A stretch of 41,046 nt of DNA from an uncultured Jannaschia sp. (GCF_947494055.1 NZ_CANLTR010000030.1:1-41046), one strand, 5' to 3'. Shown: positions 6,789-15,039, numbered from the stretch's first letter. The notes: generated by a model not told the origin, from the sequence alone. Program-made: numbers and translations.

Positions 6789-7436
6789 TCAGCATGCCCG
6801 GTGAAGATGCTTGTTGGAGACCTGGGTCCCGACGCGTGCGGTGATCCGGCGATGCATTCCGACCTGACGGGGTTTCGGCAGTTTCGCGATCGAGGCGGCG
6901 TAGGCGGCGCTGGCCACGGGGCCGATGATACCCTGGCCGACGAGGCTCGCATGCGCGCTTCGGTCGGCTCCGGCGGCGACATAGCCGATCATGCCGCCCC
7001 CATCCGAGGTCAGCTGCTGATAGGAGGCTTCATCCGATTTCCGGCAGGGGGTCATCGGCGCACGCCAGGAGACGGCACCGCCGGCGGTGACGGCGAAGCG
7101 ATCGTGGTGCGGCCCCGTGCAGGCCAGGCTCATCGATGAGAAGAGCCTTTCGATCCGGGCGTCGTGCGAGATGTGGTAGGCCGCCGCGGCACCGGCACGG
7201 GCAACGCCGCCCGGCGCCTTGGCGCGGCTCGCGATGACGGGCCCGTCGCCGTGATCGAACAGGAATCCCACCTCGTGGGGCCGCGTCGAGTTGAGCGTGC
7301 CGGAAGGGCGGACGAGCAGGGCGACAAGGCCGTGACCGGAGGCGGACCCGAAGAGCGCGTTGAGGGCCTCGCAGGTCATCGGATCGAAGCCCGGGAAGGC
7401 GCTGAGCGACAGGGTGATTTCGGGGCGTGCAGGCAT
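6789..7436 (-). CDS. Hypothetical 215-residue protein
   Basis: AGGAGACGATC precedes the ATG at 7436. The protein is Ala/Gly/His-rich with no signal peptide. Segments such as GHGLVALLVRPSG and PHEVGFLFDHGDG suggest an alpha/beta fold, and a glycine-rich stretch (DGGGMIGYVAAG) lies in the second half. No catalytic motif can be assigned. A GC-rich inverted repeat (about 6730-6746) lies beyond the stop. Confidence 0.65.
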   Translation of the reverse strand: MPARPEITLSLSAFPGFDPMTCEALNALFGSASGHGLVALLVRPSGTLNSTRPHEVGFLFDHGDGPVIASRAKAPGGVARAGAAAAYHISHDARIERLFSSMSLACTGPHHDRFAVTAGGAVSWRAPMTPCRKSDEASYQQLTSDGGGMIGYVAAGADRSAHASLVGQGIIGPVASAAYAASIAKLPKPRQVGMHRRITARVGTQVSNKHLHRAC

Positions 7437-7560
7437 GATCGTCTCCTGGGAGTGCTTGGAACCGGGGGTCGGCGGCCCGGCGGGTGTCGTGCATGACATC
7501 AGGCGGGACGCGGATCGCCGCGCCGGCCTGTCGGGATTTCGAGGATGACGAGGAGCGTCA

Positions 7561-7814
7561 CGCCCGCAGCTTCGGCGCGACCATCCAGGTCATCGTGTCG
7601 ATCTTCGCGCTGCGCCGATCGGGGCAGCGTCCGCCAGGACGAAGGCGATGTTCTCGTCCTCGATGAGGACGCCCGGATAGGCGTTGCGGATCGGGCCGGT
7701 CATCGCCGCGAAGACGTTCATGTTGCGGGAGAGCGGCTCCGGATCGGCCATAGCCTGCTCGATCCGGGCGAAGCCCTTCAGCATCGCCTGCTCGATATCG
7801 GCGATCATCTCGTC
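7561..7814 (-). pseudogene. Truncated duplicate of the 126-residue gene
   Basis: This stretch matches the gene at 9875-10255 closely (shared EQAMLK, DPEPLSRNMNVFAA and YPGVLIEDENIAF). It lacks the first 14 codons and three codons after NVFAA. It also carries a 67-bp deletion between GCG microhomologies near 7629, which shifts the frame. Its 5 prime edge abuts the last codon of the 651-residue gene. The copy is in the same orientation as its parent, so the 651-residue gene is flanked by direct repeats. Confidence 0.8.
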
Positions 7815-9768
7815 AGTCTGCGAAGACGACCAACGGTGCGGGTACGTCCGCGGACACGGCCGCATCGGCACCGGGTTCGTCGGCCAGTGCAACCGCGCGC
7901 TCGGCGATGGCGGCCAGGCGCGCCAGTTCCAGCAGCCGCAGGACCGTGCGGTGTCCGGCGAGGAGTTCGTGCCCGTAGGGTGACTCGTCGTGCGAGGCGA
8001 GCCGGCTGAAGTAATCGTCCCGAACGCCCTCTTCGAGCGTCTCCTGTAGAGCAAGGGCCACGATGTCGACAAGGTTCGTCGTGTAGGCAGAGTTCGGATC
8101 GGCATGGATGCGGGCAGCTCTCGGGAGAGGGACAAAATTGTACCTGCCGCCGGGTATTGTCGCAGCTGCGCGAAGCAATCCGACATGAAGTTCGTTCAGT
8201 TCGGATTGACCGATCAACTCGAATTGACGGAGATAGCAGTAGCGATTTTCGTAATGCTCCTCGGATTTGGTATCGCCGACGGTCGAGATCTCCGGGGTCA
8301 GCAAGTCGTATTCCTCGACGCACGGGTAGACGAAGCCAGTCATTTCCGGCGGCATCCGATCGAACAATCCATCATTGACAAGAAAGGGGATGCTGGCCTT
8401 GACCGCATTCATCCATTCTTCGTCCTCGGGTTCGGACATGGAGGCGACCGCGGACTCGTGCGTGCCGCGCATCAAGTCCCCGAGGTACCGCAGATCGCGC
8501 TTGGTATCCGAATATTCTTGCAGGAAATCGCGATTTCCGGAGCTTTGAAACAGCTCGATCATCACGCGATCCCTCGCGTCGTCGAGAGTGCCGGCAAATT
8601 CCAGGTTGGTGCTCAGCGACCAGGGAAAACGGAAGTCATCCCGTTCGGTATCTGCAACCAGGCGTTGCCTGACATCCTCTGTCAGGGCCCTGTCGAGATC
8701 GTCCATTTCGAGATACCTGAGCCCGAGCCAGGCGAAGCCGATCTCCTCTTTGTCTGACATGCCAGCCGTGACGATTTCCGCCCAGGGCTCGTACGGCAGG
8801 ACGCCGTAAAGTCTTTCCATCTCGGTCAGAGAGATATCCGAATGCTCGGCGCGCATGTATGCGGTGACGATATCGACATGCCCGGTATCCATCAGGGCGC
8901 CGAGGGCGGCCTCGACATTTGCGTATCCCCGATACCAGGAATTCTTCTCTTCCAGAGACGGTTGCAGCGCGAGCTCGATCTCCGCGGTTCCCTCTTCCTC
9001 GATGAGGCGCGAGAGAAGCTCCCTGTTGCCGAACCGGACCACGAGGATTGCCGCCCCGGGCGTTCCGTCGCGCAGGAGCCTTTCCAGGCCGGCTTGCGTG
9101 CTCCGATTGGGTCCAGCGCTGATGATCGAGATTTCCCGGGCGAGGTCCTGGCGGTCGGGAATGGCGCCGCGGATATCCGAGTTGGCGCGCAAGCCGTCGT
9201 GGAAGGCGAAGATTTCCGGGGCAAAGCCAGCCTCGACGACCTCGGAGAAAACCCCTTTGACAGAGATGCCTTCACCCTGGAGTTGGAAATGGAGATCGCC
9301 GTCGATGGACCCACCGAGGGCAAGCCTGTCGATGATCTGCCGTGTCAGTCGATCGCTGTCCGACGCGTCGTCTCCGGACGTGGTCGCGTAGTTCTCGATC
9401 GCGACGCCCAGGCATTCGATGTCGCGAGCGGCGACGCATCCGGGAAGATTCAGCCCGAGCATGGCGCGGTCGACCGCTTCGTAGACCGAGTCGAGGCGGA
9501 AATCTCCGACCGAGCCGCCCGTGATGGCGAGCAGACCGAGCTCCGTGTCGGGATGCTCTTCGATCAGTCGGTCGATGGTGTCACGGGCAAGGATGCGGAT
9601 GCGGGCCGTATCGGCATCGACGGGGAGCCTGTCGGCCATCTTGCTCAGTTTGACCACGCCGGCCACCTGGCGCCGGGCGGTGTCTTCGTCTCCGGCAGTC
9701 GCGGGCGATGAGAACGCAGCGGACGTCAGGGCCGCCAGGAAAATCCCCCGTATTGTCGTATGTATCAT
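7813..9768 (-). CDS. Large exported helical protein, 651 residues (family A)
   Basis: GGAGGATCGAGC precedes the ATG at 9768. Residues 1-25 form a signal peptide (MIHTTIRGIFLAALTSAAFS, then ATA), so it is probably periplasmic or secreted. The mature part is almost all amphipathic helix, like TPR/HEAT-type scaffolds, with few cysteines. Around residues 75-125, ELGLLAITGGSVGDF and a CVAA...ECLG pair correspond to TGIKLITGDTFGAF and a CRDG...ACVI pair in the 611-residue protein at 38541-40376, so the two are distant paralogs. The stop codon is formed at the junction with the duplicated fragment downstream, so the natural C-terminus may be lost. Function unknown. Confidence 0.8.
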   Translation of the reverse strand: MIHTTIRGIFLAALTSAAFSSPATAGDEDTARRQVAGVVKLSKMADRLPVDADTARIRILARDTIDRLIEEHPDTELGLLAITGGSVGDFRLDSVYEAVDRAMLGLNLPGCVAARDIECLGVAIENYATTSGDDASDSDRLTRQIIDRLALGGSIDGDLHFQLQGEGISVKGVFSEVVEAGFAPEIFAFHDGLRANSDIRGAIPDRQDLAREISIISAGPNRSTQAGLERLLRDGTPGAAILVVRFGNRELLSRLIEEEGTAEIELALQPSLEEKNSWYRGYANVEAALGALMDTGHVDIVTAYMRAEHSDISLTEMERLYGVLPYEPWAEIVTAGMSDKEEIGFAWLGLRYLEMDDLDRALTEDVRQRLVADTERDDFRFPWSLSTNLEFAGTLDDARDRVMIELFQSSGNRDFLQEYSDTKRDLRYLGDLMRGTHESAVASMSEPEDEEWMNAVKASIPFLVNDGLFDRMPPEMTGFVYPCVEEYDLLTPEISTVGDTKSEEHYENRYCYLRQFELIGQSELNELHVGLLRAAATIPGGRYNFVPLPRAARIHADPNSAYTTNLVDIVALALQETLEEGVRDDYFSRLASHDESPYGHELLAGHRTVLRLLELARLAAIAERAVALADEPGADAAVSADVPAPLVVFAD

Positions 9769-9874
9769 GCTCGATCCTCCATGGGCGGCCCTTATCATCA
9801 CGGCATCCGGAAATCCGTCGCGGGATGATTAAAAAGTCAGATATTCTCGCCATTCGGACGTTCCCGAACGCGTT

Positions 9875-10255
9875 TCAGGCCTCGGTATGCGCCTGCAACT
9901 TCGGCGCGATTATCCAGGTCATCGTGTCGATCTTCGCGCTGCGCCGATCGGGGCAGCGCCGCACGAGGCCGGCGATCGCGCCGGTCAGCCCGTCGATATC
10001 CGCCGGCCGGCCGCTCTTGTGGGCGTCCGCCAGGGCGAAGGCGATGTTCTCGTCCTCGATGAGAACACCCGGATAGGTGTCGCGGATCGCGCCGGTCATC
10101 GCCGCGATGGCCGCGAAGACGTTCATGTTGCGGGAGAGCGGCTCCGGATCGGCGATGGCCTGCTCGATCCGGTCGAAGCTCTTCAGCATCGCCTGCTCGA
10201 TATCGGCGATCATCTCGTCCTGGGGGGAAGGCTTCTTGCGGAACAGTCCGAACAT
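9875..10255 (-). CDS. Hypothetical 126-residue protein, parent of the duplicated fragment
   Basis: AGGAGGATACCAGGC before the ATG at 10255 is a strong ribosome site. The sequence is soluble: an N-terminal basic patch (MFGLFRKKPS), then helices (EMIADIEQAMLKSFDRIEQA), a conserved core (SRNMNVFAA, YPGVLIEDENIAFALADA) and a basic C-terminus. No family recognised. Conservation of the core in the decayed copy 2 kb away shows which residues were present before duplication. It is 106 bp upstream of the 651-residue gene in the same orientation. Confidence 0.75.
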   Translation of the reverse strand: MFGLFRKKPSPQDEMIADIEQAMLKSFDRIEQAIADPEPLSRNMNVFAAIAAMTGAIRDTYPGVLIEDENIAFALADAHKSGRPADIDGLTGAIAGLVRRCPDRRSAKIDTMTWIIAPKLQAHTEA

Positions 10256-10320
10256 GCCTGGTATCCTCCTGCTTGAAAATTTCCTTGCCGGACCTGCCGC
10301 GGGGATCGGGAGGTCGCGGC

Positions 10321-10344
10321 CCGGCCGCAATATCCTGCGGCCGG
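10321..10344 (-). terminator. 9-bp GC-rich hairpin after the 120-residue gene
   Basis: CCGGCCGCA and TGCGGCCGG flank a six-base loop. The hairpin begins eight bases beyond the stop of the 120-residue gene on the minus strand. No T-run follows, so it may be an mRNA-stabilising or Rho-assisted structure. Confidence 0.45.
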
Positions 10345-10351
10345 CGTGCCG

Positions 10352-10714
10352 TCACCAGACGGCCCAGATGAAGCGCTTTCCGTCGCGACATTTGGGGAAG
10401 GTGATGTTGTCCCAGTCGCCGTCCCTCCTGCCTCGCGCGAGAGCGACCCGCGTCCGGGTGCGGGCGTCGCGCACGCAGAGCTTGCGGAACGTGGCCTTGG
10501 CCGAGCCCTGCGAGGAAAAGCCGTCGCGGTTGCGGTGCGTCCAGTCCCGCAGGCGCCGGTCGCGGATCTTGCGCGCCACGTCGGGCTCGAGCGCGTCGCG
10601 CGAGTATCCGGCGGCCGTCCGGACGAAGACGTGCAGCGTGTTCGAGGTCTCGATATAGCCCTCGAAGCACCCGTGTTGGGTATCGAGGGCGTGCTTTCGA
10701 TGGGTCTTGCCCAT
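10352..10714 (-). CDS. Hypothetical 120-residue very basic protein
   Basis: GGAGACCGAC precedes the ATG at 10714. The product is rich in Arg, Lys and His with a long basic stretch (about residues 45-95) and a tryptophan-rich end (FIWAVW). It has no signal peptide or membrane helix. The charge suggests nucleic-acid contact, but no domain can be named. It sits 137 bp beyond the 432-residue gene and is followed by a hairpin. Confidence 0.65.
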   Translation of the reverse strand: MGKTHRKHALDTQHGCFEGYIETSNTLHVFVRTAAGYSRDALEPDVARKIRDRRLRDWTHRNRDGFSSQGSAKATFRKLCVRDARTRTRVALARGRRDGDWDNITFPKCRDGKRFIWAVW

Positions 10715-10816
10715 GTCGGTCTCCTTGCAGTTGGTGAACTACAAGGCGTCGAAAACGGGCCCTTCGATGTAATCGTGGTGCATGTCCGGTCCTCTCGGGG
10801 TGATCGGAATATAGGG

Positions 10817-10836
10817 TCGCGCCCGGTCGGGCGCGA
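10817..10836 (-). terminator. 8-bp hairpin after the 432-residue gene
   Basis: TCGCGCCC and GGGCGCGA flank a four-base loop, fifteen bases beyond the stop of the 432-residue gene. On the minus strand it is followed by CCCTATATTCC, which is not a T-run. The placement matches the hairpins after other genes of this array. Confidence 0.45.
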
Positions 10837-10851
10837 AGATGTCAGCCTGGA

Positions 10852-12150
10852 TCAGGCGATGCGGGACAGAACACCTTCGGCATGGTCCTTGAGCAGAGCG
10901 CGGACCTGCGCGGTCAGCGAGGATGTGAAGGTGTCAGGCGCATTGTCCGAACTCACGTATCCGGCAAGAATCTCGACATAGCCTGCCGCTATCTCCCACA
11001 TTCGGCCGGTGACGGCGCCGCTGTCGAGATCTGCCTGCACCGCGGCGGCATTGTCCTCGATGTAGCCGCAGATCGCCTCGGGCTTGGCGTTCGCGCGAAG
11101 GACGCTCGCCATGAGTTCGACCCGGGGCGGATCCTCGACGACGGACCGGGCGGCCGTCGAGGCGGCACTGATCTCGCCTGCCTTGGCCCATGCTCTGGGG
11201 GTCGGGAGGATCAAAGGTTCCGCTTCGAGGACCACGGAGCGTCCTGGCGAGCCGTTGCCGCCGGCTGCGTGCATCGGCCCGGCGCGCATTCCTTCACTTT
11301 CCTCGAAGATCGGCATTCCGTAGAGCAACGACGGATCGACATCGCGGGATACGGGAATGTCGACGGTGTTGATTCCCTCTTCCGCGGCCGCCTTGGCGAT
11401 CACGCTGGACTTGGTCTCTTCGGTCGCGACGGCGACATTGATGTGAACGGCGCGGTCGCGGAGTCCGGAGGTGTCGACCTTGGCCAACATCCGGTTCAGC
11501 TTCTCGCCATCATACGTGCGAATGATGATCTGCCCCTGGTAGGAGCCTGACAGCAGGGGAAGGAACCGCGCGAGGTCGTCGAGGCTCAGACGCTCGAGGC
11601 CCGACAGGAAAAGGATGGAGGTCGGCGACATGGGCAGGAGGTAATCGTGCACGGCCTCGCGGTTTGCCGCGATGGCGAAGTCGATCTCCTTGATCGGGTC
11701 GTAGCCGTGAAGATAGGATGCGGCGAAGGCCTCGTGGCGAATGCTGCATCCGGCGGGCGCGGAGATGATGGTGACCTGGGAGCGGCCCTTCATTCCCAGG
11801 ATGGCGTCCATGAGACCCCGAAATTCCGATATGTCGATCGCGCTTTCCGCGACGCCCTTCGAGGACTGCACCGATCCACCAACGAATTCGTCGAGGAAGG
11901 GTGTGGACGCCGTCTCGCTTTCACGGCGGGCGATCTCGTAGTCGCCCGCGAGCGGGGTCGCGACGAAAGGCGCGTCCTGGCCGATCAGGAAGCCCCAGTT
12001 GTGCCTGGCGCCGGCAATGCGCGCGGCGGCGCGGTTCAGACAGGCCGACTTCTTCGAGGCCGGCGCGCCGGCAATTTCGAGGGCGTCGCCGATGATGCGC
12101 GACAGCATGTCGGTGTCGATGAGGAGCGGAGTCGGATTGGCATTGGCCAT
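10852..12150 (-). CDS. Hypothetical 432-residue protein with shared N-terminal module, possible degenerate ATPase
   Basis: GAAAGGACCTCCC before the ATG at 12150 sets the start. Residues 13-55 match the N-terminal module of the 328-residue protein, ending GARHNWGFL. The middle has TIISAPAG, placed like a Walker A loop but without GK(S/T), and about 50 residues later ILFLSGLERLSLDDLARFLP and GQIIIRTYDGE. These look like the Walker B and sensor region of PilT/VirB11-type ATPases. If so, it is an inactive or strongly altered ATPase; this is a pattern argument only. The C-terminal 150 residues are helical. It is the first gene of the minus-strand array. Confidence 0.65.
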   Translation of the reverse strand: MANANPTPLLIDTDMLSRIIGDALEIAGAPASKKSACLNRAAARIAGARHNWGFLIGQDAPFVATPLAGDYEIARRESETASTPFLDEFVGGSVQSSKGVAESAIDISEFRGLMDAILGMKGRSQVTIISAPAGCSIRHEAFAASYLHGYDPIKEIDFAIAANREAVHDYLLPMSPTSILFLSGLERLSLDDLARFLPLLSGSYQGQIIIRTYDGEKLNRMLAKVDTSGLRDRAVHINVAVATEETKSSVIAKAAAEEGINTVDIPVSRDVDPSLLYGMPIFEESEGMRAGPMHAAGGNGSPGRSVVLEAEPLILPTPRAWAKAGEISAASTAARSVVEDPPRVELMASVLRANAKPEAICGYIEDNAAAVQADLDSGAVTGRMWEIAAGYVEILAGYVSSDNAPDTFTSSLTAQVRALLKDHAEGVLSRIA

Positions 12151-12405
12151 GGGAGGTCCTTTCGGGATCGCGCGCTCTTGGACTGTGGCCCTCGGCCCGG
12201 ACACGCCGATCAGGAAAAGATCTCGGACGGTTCGCGGGGTATATGGTCTGGCCGTGGTCCCATCGGGCCCGGAGCACGGCTCGAGAAGGTCTGTTATCCG
12301 CGCAAACCCACATCGAGGTGGTGCATTTGGCTTCTCGCACAGGGAAGATAAGCCGCAATGCATCCAGGTCGTCAATGAATGACGTCCTCCAGGGGGAGGT
12401 GATCC

Positions 12406-12645
12406 TCAGCAGGTTCCCTGGGCTTGCTCGCCCTCCAGCAGGCCGAGCCACCGGCGAAAGAAGTTGAGATCGAAGAGGCTGTCGACGCCGCCTGGGTGCT
12501 CGCAGTCGAAGTGTCGGCCGCGATACAGGATCCAGCAATGGTTGGGTTCATTCACCACGATGGCGTCATGCCGTTCTCGGTCCGGCTCCGGGATGTCGAC
12601 AGCGAACAGGCGGGCGAGCATATTCCAGTCCCACCGGGTCGCGCC
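12406..12645 (-). pseudogene. Partial gene cut at its 5 prime end by an IS200/IS605 scrap
   Basis: The frame reads through TRWDWNMLARLF... and ends EGEQAQGTC. The usable ATG is at 12621 (71 residues, weak GGTGGGA site), but coding character continues upstream to 12645, exactly where the transposase fragment begins, so the N-terminus is probably lost. The core HCWILYRGRHFDCEHPGGVD has His and Cys residues spaced as in small papain-like or transglutaminase-like folds, but I cannot assign it. A CCTCC/GGAGG hairpin follows at 12384-12398; 12151-12405 otherwise shows no gene. Confidence 0.45.
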
Positions 12646-12839
12646 TGATCCGGCGCGACTTTGCCGGCTATGTCTCGAAGTTCTACTGGAAACCGGTCTT
12701 CTGGTCGCGCAGCTACTGCGTGATCTCCTGCGGCGGCGCGCCGCTCGAGATCGTCCGGCAATATGTCGAAAACCAGGAGAAGCCGGCCTGACGTCCGGCA
12801 GGCGGCCTTCACCACCCACCAAATGATCAGGAGATCATT
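12645..12839 (+). mobile_element. IS200/IS605 TnpA C-terminal remnant with end hairpin
   Basis: 12645-12791 translates to the last 48 residues of a Y1 transposase: FYWKPVFWSRSYCVISCGGA, then a helix ending RQYVENQ, whose tyrosine is at the position of the catalytic Tyr of this family. There is no upstream part. AATGATC and GATCATT (12822-12839, four-base loop) may be the recognition hairpin of the right end. The 5 prime cut coincides with the broken minus-strand gene. Confidence 0.75.
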
Positions 12840-12860
12840 CTGGAAGGAGCACTGGCCGCC

Positions 12861-12977
12861 TTATTGGTAGAGGGAAACGCCACGATCGGACCAGAGGGGT
12901 GCGACCTCGCAGATGATCGTGCCGAGCTCTTCGGGTGTCGCAATTCCCGCCTGGGCGGGCGCAGTGGTGCTCGTCAT
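12861..12977 (-). CDS. Doubtful 38-residue frame
   Basis: A frame from 12977 to 12861 encodes a peptide with ordered-looking composition (TPEELGTIICEVAPLW). No ribosome site precedes it. It may be the N-terminal scrap of a gene broken by the neighbouring IS200/IS605 remnant. Confidence 0.25.
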   Translation of the reverse strand: MTSTTAPAQAGIATPEELGTIICEVAPLWSDRGVSLYQ

Positions 12978-13025
12978 GTCTGACTGTCTGATTGGGGCAT
13001 CACACGCCCGCCCTACCAAGAAACG

Positions 13026-13661
13026 CTACGCAGATCGGATGCTATAGTTAGACCGCGACTGGCGAAGCCGGGAAAGTCCGAACAAGCACGCGAGACCGCC
13101 CACGAGAAACGGCAGCCCGGCCGGCAGAGGGACCGGCAAAGGGACCGGCGCCACGGTAGACTGAAGCCCAATGCGGAGGAACGAGTCCGAATTGTAGGAC
13201 AGGCCCGACACATTTACGAACAGCTCTTCGCCAAAGAAGCTGACGTTCGAATCTGAGATACCAAGGTTGGACACATCCCGGTCGACCTCCGCCCCTGTGA
13301 TGGTGAGCAGCGCGGCGGAGGAGAACCCGAAGATGTAGGTGTTCTGAAACCAGCTTGCGAAGGAGCCTGAGCCGGCATTGTCGAAATCGATCTCAAGGAA
13401 GTCCGCCCCCGCATTGATCGATGTATCGACGGTGAATGAGCCGGGAGGCTTGGGGAAATCCCCAAACAGACTCTCCGCGCTTGGAAATTCGACTTGCGGC
13501 TCGATAACGATGGCGCTCGCGGGAAAATCGCCCGTAAATATTTCGCTATTTTCAGTGACTTGATTGACTGATCCGATCCGTAGTTCTGTCCCAATGAGAC
13601 TGGCTTGCGATGCGGTCGCAGCCACCGCAAGAATAGAGGCGATTGATATGTATTTAAGCAT
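13026..13661 (-). CDS. VPLPAG/PEP-CTERM-like secreted protein, 211 residues
   Basis: GAGGAAGA before the ATG at 13661. A signal peptide (MLKYISIASILAVAATASQA) is followed by a Ser/Asp/Phe-rich beta-type ectodomain. At the C-terminus is a sorting tail: VPLPAGLPFLVGGLACLFGL then a basic LSRLRQSR end. This three-part tail (motif, membrane helix, Arg-rich end) is that of the VPLPA variant of PEP-CTERM proteins, which are cut by an exosortase and released or anchored at the surface. No exosortase gene is in the window. The ectodomain is not recognised. Confidence 0.85.
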   Translation of the reverse strand: MLKYISIASILAVAATASQASLIGTELRIGSVNQVTENSEIFTGDFPASAIVIEPQVEFPSAESLFGDFPKPPGSFTVDTSINAGADFLEIDFDNAGSGSFASWFQNTYIFGFSSAALLTITGAEVDRDVSNLGISDSNVSFFGEELFVNVSGLSYNSDSFLRIGLQSTVAPVPLPVPLPAGLPFLVGGLACLFGLSRLRQSRSNYSIRSA

Positions 13662-13837
13662 CTTCTTCCTCGTGAAACTGGTTAATACGGAACCGTTGCG
13701 GACAGGTGCTTTCGAGTCAAGCTTTATGGTTGCCCAGGTCTGTCGCAAGTGTGCATCATATGTGATCCCGAAGCGAAAAATATGCTCTTGGATCACCGGC
13801 CTAAACTGGTTGAATGTTGGCGGCGCGAGGTCCAAAA

Positions 13838-14005
13838 ATGTCCGGAAACAGGACGGCATGGGTCACGAAGAAGGGCGTTGCGAGGGGGAACTCCACAACG
13901 ATCTGGAAGCCAGTGCCGGTGCTCGACCATATGCGCGTGCGCCTTCAGGGAGATGTTGGAAAGCAGATGCGCCGTTCGAAGGAATACGGAATATCCCTGT
14001 CGTGA
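13838..14005 (+). CDS. Possible 55-residue basic protein; 3 prime half repeated at 38281-38347
   Basis: GAGG lies seven bases before the ATG at 13838. The product is basic (RTAWVTKKGVARG ... HMRVRLQGDVGKQMRRSKEY). Bases 13930-13995 are about three-quarters identical to 38281-38347, where the same reading frame carries a stop. Conservation at protein level (QGDVGKQM versus QRDVGKQM) supports a once-coding segment. Family unknown; it could be a fragment of a larger mobile gene. The rest of 13662-14200 shows nothing clear. Confidence 0.35.
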   Translation: MSGNRTAWVTKKGVARGNSTTIWKPVPVLDHMRVRLQGDVGKQMRRSKEYGISLS

Positions 14006-14200
14006 CGCTCTGCTTTTTCTGGTTGATAAGCGGGTATGTAATTGAGAGATGACCTTGGAACATCCGTTGCGGAAGGCAGCTTATTCCGCATAGCCATCCA
14101 ACACAGTTTGCGGACACCCCATTTACAGCATCTGTTGCAGCGATGAAGATGCTTGTTGCTACATTCAGAACCGAACGATCGTTCAAGAAGGGTGTGCCGA

Positions 14201-14812
14201 ATGGATTGGAGTGACATTCTCAAGGTTGTTGGCGCAATCGGCGGCATTGCATCAATATCGGCAGCAGTTTCTGGTTTTGTTGGAAGAATAGTTATTACTC
14301 GTATCGTAGAGTCATACAAATCCAAGTTGAACTTGCAGCTTGAGAAATATAAGAGTGAACTTGCCAGCCTTGCTGACAGGCAGAGGCTCTTGCTGAAACG
14401 TCAAGAGCTGATGTTTGAAAAGGAATATGCGGCAGCCTCTGACTTTTTCAGATTCTATTCTGGCGTTGTTCCTGATCCATGGGCTCCAGATCTGGACTGG
14501 AGTGATGCACAGGCTGAGATCGCCGGAAACTTTCATAAACATGCATCCGAGTTGAAGAAATTTCTTGCGGTGCACACCGCGTCTATTAGCCAGCCAACCC
14601 TAATGACGCTTGAGAGCGCATTCGCCTCGGCAAATGATGGAATTTTCAAGGTTGGCATGGATACGCACGGCGAAGATTACGGCCATGAACTGACACCAAG
14701 CCAAGATGTAAGGCAGTCTGTCGATGAGTTTTATAATTTTTTGAAGGCGGCGAACAAGCAAATAAGGGCGGATCTTGAAGGAGGATCTTTCTCTCTAAGA
14801 GGCGAAGGCTGA
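14201..14812 (+). CDS. Membrane-anchored coiled-coil protein, 203 residues
   Basis: AAGAAGGG eight bases before the ATG at 14201. Residues 5-35 are a membrane helix (ILKVVGAIGGIASISAAVSG). A coiled coil rich in Lys, Leu and Glu follows (KLNLQLEKYKSELASL), and then a helical C-terminal domain. The codon use is more AT-rich than the neighbours, which suggests separate acquisition. Similar layouts (one helix plus LEKYKSEL-type coiled coil) are common in orphan proteins of accessory islands. Function unknown. It lies 109 bp before the IS21 left end. Confidence 0.75.
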   Translation: MDWSDILKVVGAIGGIASISAAVSGFVGRIVITRIVESYKSKLNLQLEKYKSELASLADRQRLLLKRQELMFEKEYAAASDFFRFYSGVVPDPWAPDLDWSDAQAEIAGNFHKHASELKKFLAVHTASISQPTLMTLESAFASANDGIFKVGMDTHGEDYGHELTPSQDVRQSVDEFYNFLKAANKQIRADLEGGSFSLRGEG

Positions 14813-15039
14813 AGGAGCGTGTAGATTGCGCTTTCATCACTCGCATCCTCTGGGCGCCCGTGCTTTAATCACGGATTTTCATGTTAAGTCATGCGCTGAT
14901 TGTCGCGAAAGCCATCACAAGTGAGAACGGCGGTGAGAAAGTCGGCCACGGTAGCGGCGGGGTGACCCTGCTGCGGGCGGCGTAAAAGTCGTCCACCTTT
15001 ACCCTTTCTGGCGGCAGGGAGGGCGGGAGGATTCCTACC

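Noticed and set aside
8842-9711. Long plus-strand open frames opposite the 651-residue gene.
   Set aside because: Antisense shadows; the minus-strand product has a signal peptide, a ribosome site and a paralog.
12347-12375. TTGACG and CTTATC spaced 17 bases on the minus strand ahead of the 432-residue gene, resembling a promoter.
   Set aside because: The second box is a poor match to TATAAT and the site is about 200 bp from the start codon, so it cannot be told from chance.
6801-14157. A shared 15-base word (TGAAGATGCTTGTTG) near 6805 and 14144.
   Set aside because: In 41 kb on both strands about one 15-base match is expected by chance; the flanks do not match and the reading frames differ.
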